A stretch of 35,075 nucleotides of DNA, taken from positions 1-35,075 of the forward strand of contig JACNLO010000038.1 of the NCBI GenBank assembly GCA_014381555.1. Reading direction: 5' to 3'. The notes below the pieces were generated by a model. It was not told where the DNA came from. It worked only from the letters and a program-made list of their open reading frames with translations, and made no database searches. The position numbers and the translations under genes were made by a program. Shown one piece after another: positions 33,879-35,075 of this stretch. The stretch comes from Planctomycetota bacterium (GTDB lineage: Bacteria; Planctomycetota; Phycisphaerae; Phycisphaerales; SM1A02). Numbering within the stretch: the first letter of the stretch is position 1; each line of letters starts with the position of its first letter.

Positions 33879-33898
33879 TGTTATGTGAAACTCTTACG
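33879..33898 (-). repeat. Copy 3 of the motif, in the gap upstream of paralogue B
   Basis: On the minus strand this reads CGTAAGAGTTTCACATAACA, one base different from copy 2, and is followed by GGAGGG. It lies about 200 bp upstream of the start of paralogue B, with only a 7-codon frame after the ribosome-binding-like sequence. It may be a remnant of a lost gene start. Confidence 0.6.
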
Positions 33899-33906
33899 TC
33901 AAATGA

Positions 33907-33929
33907 AAAACCCTGCTACAAGGGGTTTT
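33907..33929. terminator. Terminator-like hairpin
   Basis: AAAACCCT-gctaca-AGGGGTTTT pairs with one bulge. T runs flank it on both strands (TTTT plus-strand, TTTTT minus-strand), so it could act in either direction. Confidence 0.5.
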
Positions 33930-33996
33930 GCGTACTCATAAAAACTTTTTGCACTAGATTTGCACCAAACTTAGTTAATTGTGATTAAATACACCC

Positions 33997-34350
33997 ATGG
34001 AAAATAATCTTTCGGATGATCTCAAACATTTCATAGATACTGTCGAGTGGACTTGGGCAAAAACATATGCTGACACCTGGCCACACCATTACATTGTGAA
34101 AGAACGAGTTGATGAAGAATTATTTCTCAAATTCGTCCTTCATATTAGAGAGTACGGCAAGTGGGAGCTTTTTTACAACACTCCCCTCAAATATTTTAAA
34201 CAAGATGAAAATGTCTACTGGACCATGGTACCTAAAGAGAATGATTCTAAATGGTACCCACCTGAAGAAGAAGATATCATCAACTGTTGCTCGGCTAATG
34301 ACACCTATGCAACACGATTACATAATGGAACATTGCCCGAAAATACGTAA
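33997..34350 (+). CDS. Small conserved-type protein next to a nuclease gene
   Basis: 117 residues, no signal peptide. There is no ribosome-binding site, and the ATG sits close to a possible -10, so a leaderless mRNA is possible. The sequence is rich in Trp and Tyr, with F-I-D-T-V-E-W-T-W-A-K-T-Y, T-W-P-H-H-Y-I-V and V-Y-W-T-M, and ends D-T-Y-A-T-R-L-H-N-G-T-L-P. I recall a family of similar ~110-residue proteins of unknown function seen in accessory regions; this is memory, not a search. It precedes the interrupted nuclease gene by 15 bp on the same strand, suggesting a two-gene unit. Confidence 0.75.
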   Translation: MENNLSDDLKHFIDTVEWTWAKTYADTWPHHYIVKERVDEELFLKFVLHIREYGKWELFYNTPLKYFKQDENVYWTMVPKENDSKWYPPEEEDIINCCSANDTYATRLHNGTLPENT

Positions 34351-34365
34351 TGATAGAAAATAAGA

Positions 34366-35075
34366 ATGAATTCTAATTTAATCAGCCAATCTGATTGGGG
34401 CGCGTGCGACGATCTTGTTTCCGCATACTCGGCAGTTATTAATCAAAAATATGAATCGCTATTAAATCTAGTAGAAACGTGGGACAATATTCTTTCTGAC
34501 CTTGGAGGCGATCCTACACATATTGATTGGAACTCATTTCATGTGCTGCGCCTAACTCGTGAAGAGGACTGGTCAGATTAGCTATCCTTTCTCATCAAAA
34601 GATCGGTAACTGGCGTTTTTGCAAGCAATTTGTTTGAAACAAATAAACGTACCACTCAAAATTATTCAAAGCCAAAAATGATTCTTCGCGAAGTACCTCA
34701 AGATCAATATCGCGCAGACCTAATTGTCCAATGGGCAGATGAATATTTCTCTCACATTGAGGTTAAGGTTGGGGACTCAAATCTATTCAAGACATACGCT
34801 ACTAGTCGAGCAATGCAGTCAAAGTTCGGCCAATCATCAGATCGATGGACAGATTACATCCTCCTTCTTTCGAGCCAGATTCCTGATTGGGAATCGATGC
34901 AAAGTCACAAAGATCGCACCATTCATTTGCTGACATGGGAGGATGTATCAGTCTCATTACGATTAGCATTGCAAAGCAATGAATCAATTCTTTGGAAATC
35001 ATGGGCTTACAGTTTTATTGGTGCAATTGAACAGTTACTCATTGGATATAACGGACATTTGCTCCACGAACGACA
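34366..35075 (+). pseudogene. PD-(D/E)XK nuclease-like gene interrupted by one in-frame TAG; right end cut by window
   Basis: The first 71 codons (M-N-S-N-L-I-S-Q-S-D-W ... R-E-E-D-W-S-D) end at TAG 34579-34581. The same frame then stays open for 164 more codons to the window end and is clearly protein-like. Just after the stop it reads L-S-F-L-I-K-R-S-V-T-G-V-F-A-S-N-L-F, and later R-A-D118-L-I-V ... H-I-E132-V-K134-V-G-D and D-Y-I-L-L-L-S. The D ... E-x-K pattern is that of PD-(D/E)XK nucleases. The context E-E-D-W-S-D-stop-L suggests a Trp codon TGG changed to TAG. TAG ends other intact genes here (27253-29769, 8708-8917), so reassignment is unlikely. An internal ATG at 34678 could restart a shorter product that includes the active site. 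The full length is unknown. Confidence 0.72.

Larger units (their letters stand above)
33676..33996. other. AT-rich intergenic region with motif copy and hairpin
   Basis: This 321-bp stretch separates the divergent paralogue B and the small protein at 33997. It contains copy 3 of the recurring motif (33879-33898), a hairpin (33907-33929) and two TTGCAC sequences 11 bp apart (33949 and 33960). No convincing gene, tRNA or att site was found. It marks the change from dockerin genes to the nuclease pair. Confidence 0.7.

Noticed and set aside
33907-33966. Possible attachment site or island boundary (hairpin plus repeated TTGCAC)
   Set aside because: No tRNA, integrase or matching second site is in the window; only the change in gene content suggests a boundary.

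Overview
The window looks like a chromosomal segment of a marine-type planctomycete of the class Phycisphaerae. The evidence is several secreted proteins carrying the Phycisphaerales 'GC-type' dockerin (D-x-N/D-x-D-G calcium loops followed by a terminal W-G-x-C motif), a planctomycete-style FTLIELLVV pseudopilin, Cys-rich G-A-C-C modules, a Tat-exported FAD oxidoreductase and a Kdo transferase (Gram-negative envelope). Base composition is moderately AT-rich. Many starts lack a clear Shine-Dalgarno sequence. Genes are densely packed, with many 4-nt ATGA overlaps.

Layout. (1) 1-407: tandem array of a 166-bp, hairpin-rich repeat, cut by the left edge. (2) 483-2792, minus: a secreted thioredoxin-like/beta-helix/dockerin protein and a pseudopilin. 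(3) 2885-7903, minus: tight operon valS - HExxH lipoprotein - YfcE-like phosphoesterase - GNAT acetyltransferase. (4) 7911-12550, plus: TPR lipoprotein, one-TM small protein, S41 PDZ protease, and an EEP-family nuclease/phosphatase with an Ada-like Cys module. (5) 12558-14530, minus: alpha/beta hydrolase and trpB, translationally coupled. (6) 14509-18880, plus: rsmD, CCA-adding enzyme, then two exported ClpP/crotonase-fold proteins. (7) 18884-19189, minus: FHA protein. (8) 19360-21840, plus: waaA(kdtA)-thiL-tsaE operon with likely GTG starts for the first two genes. (9) 21914-23062: secreted dockerin protein. (10) 23082-24625: a Fur-family regulator lacking the usual metal ligands, divergent from a homologue of tRNA-queuosine mannosyltransferase (GTDC1/QTMAN, DUF3524). 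(11) 24819-29769: two large secreted proteases, a subtilase and a metzincin, with internal dockerins. (12) 29830-31563, minus: Tat-exported FAD amine-oxidase-like protein. (13) 31735-35075: accessory-looking end with an acidic orphan, two membrane-anchored dockerin proteins sharing almost identical 3' ends, then a small orphan protein paired with a PD-(D/E)XK nuclease-like gene that is interrupted by one in-frame TAG and runs off the window.

How it fits together. Much of the window is housekeeping (valS, trpB, rsmD, cca, waaA, thiL, tsaE). It is interleaved with an exported set (dockerin proteins, S8, S41 and metzincin proteases, ClpP-fold proteins) suggesting extracellular proteolysis or surface assembly. 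The most unusual items are the structured 166-bp repeat array, the broken nuclease pair at the right end, the recently duplicated or converted dockerin cassette, the Cys-framed SH3-like triplication in the metzincin, and a 16-20 nt motif recurring next to ribosome-binding sites. No tRNA, rRNA, CRISPR, transposase or integrase was found.
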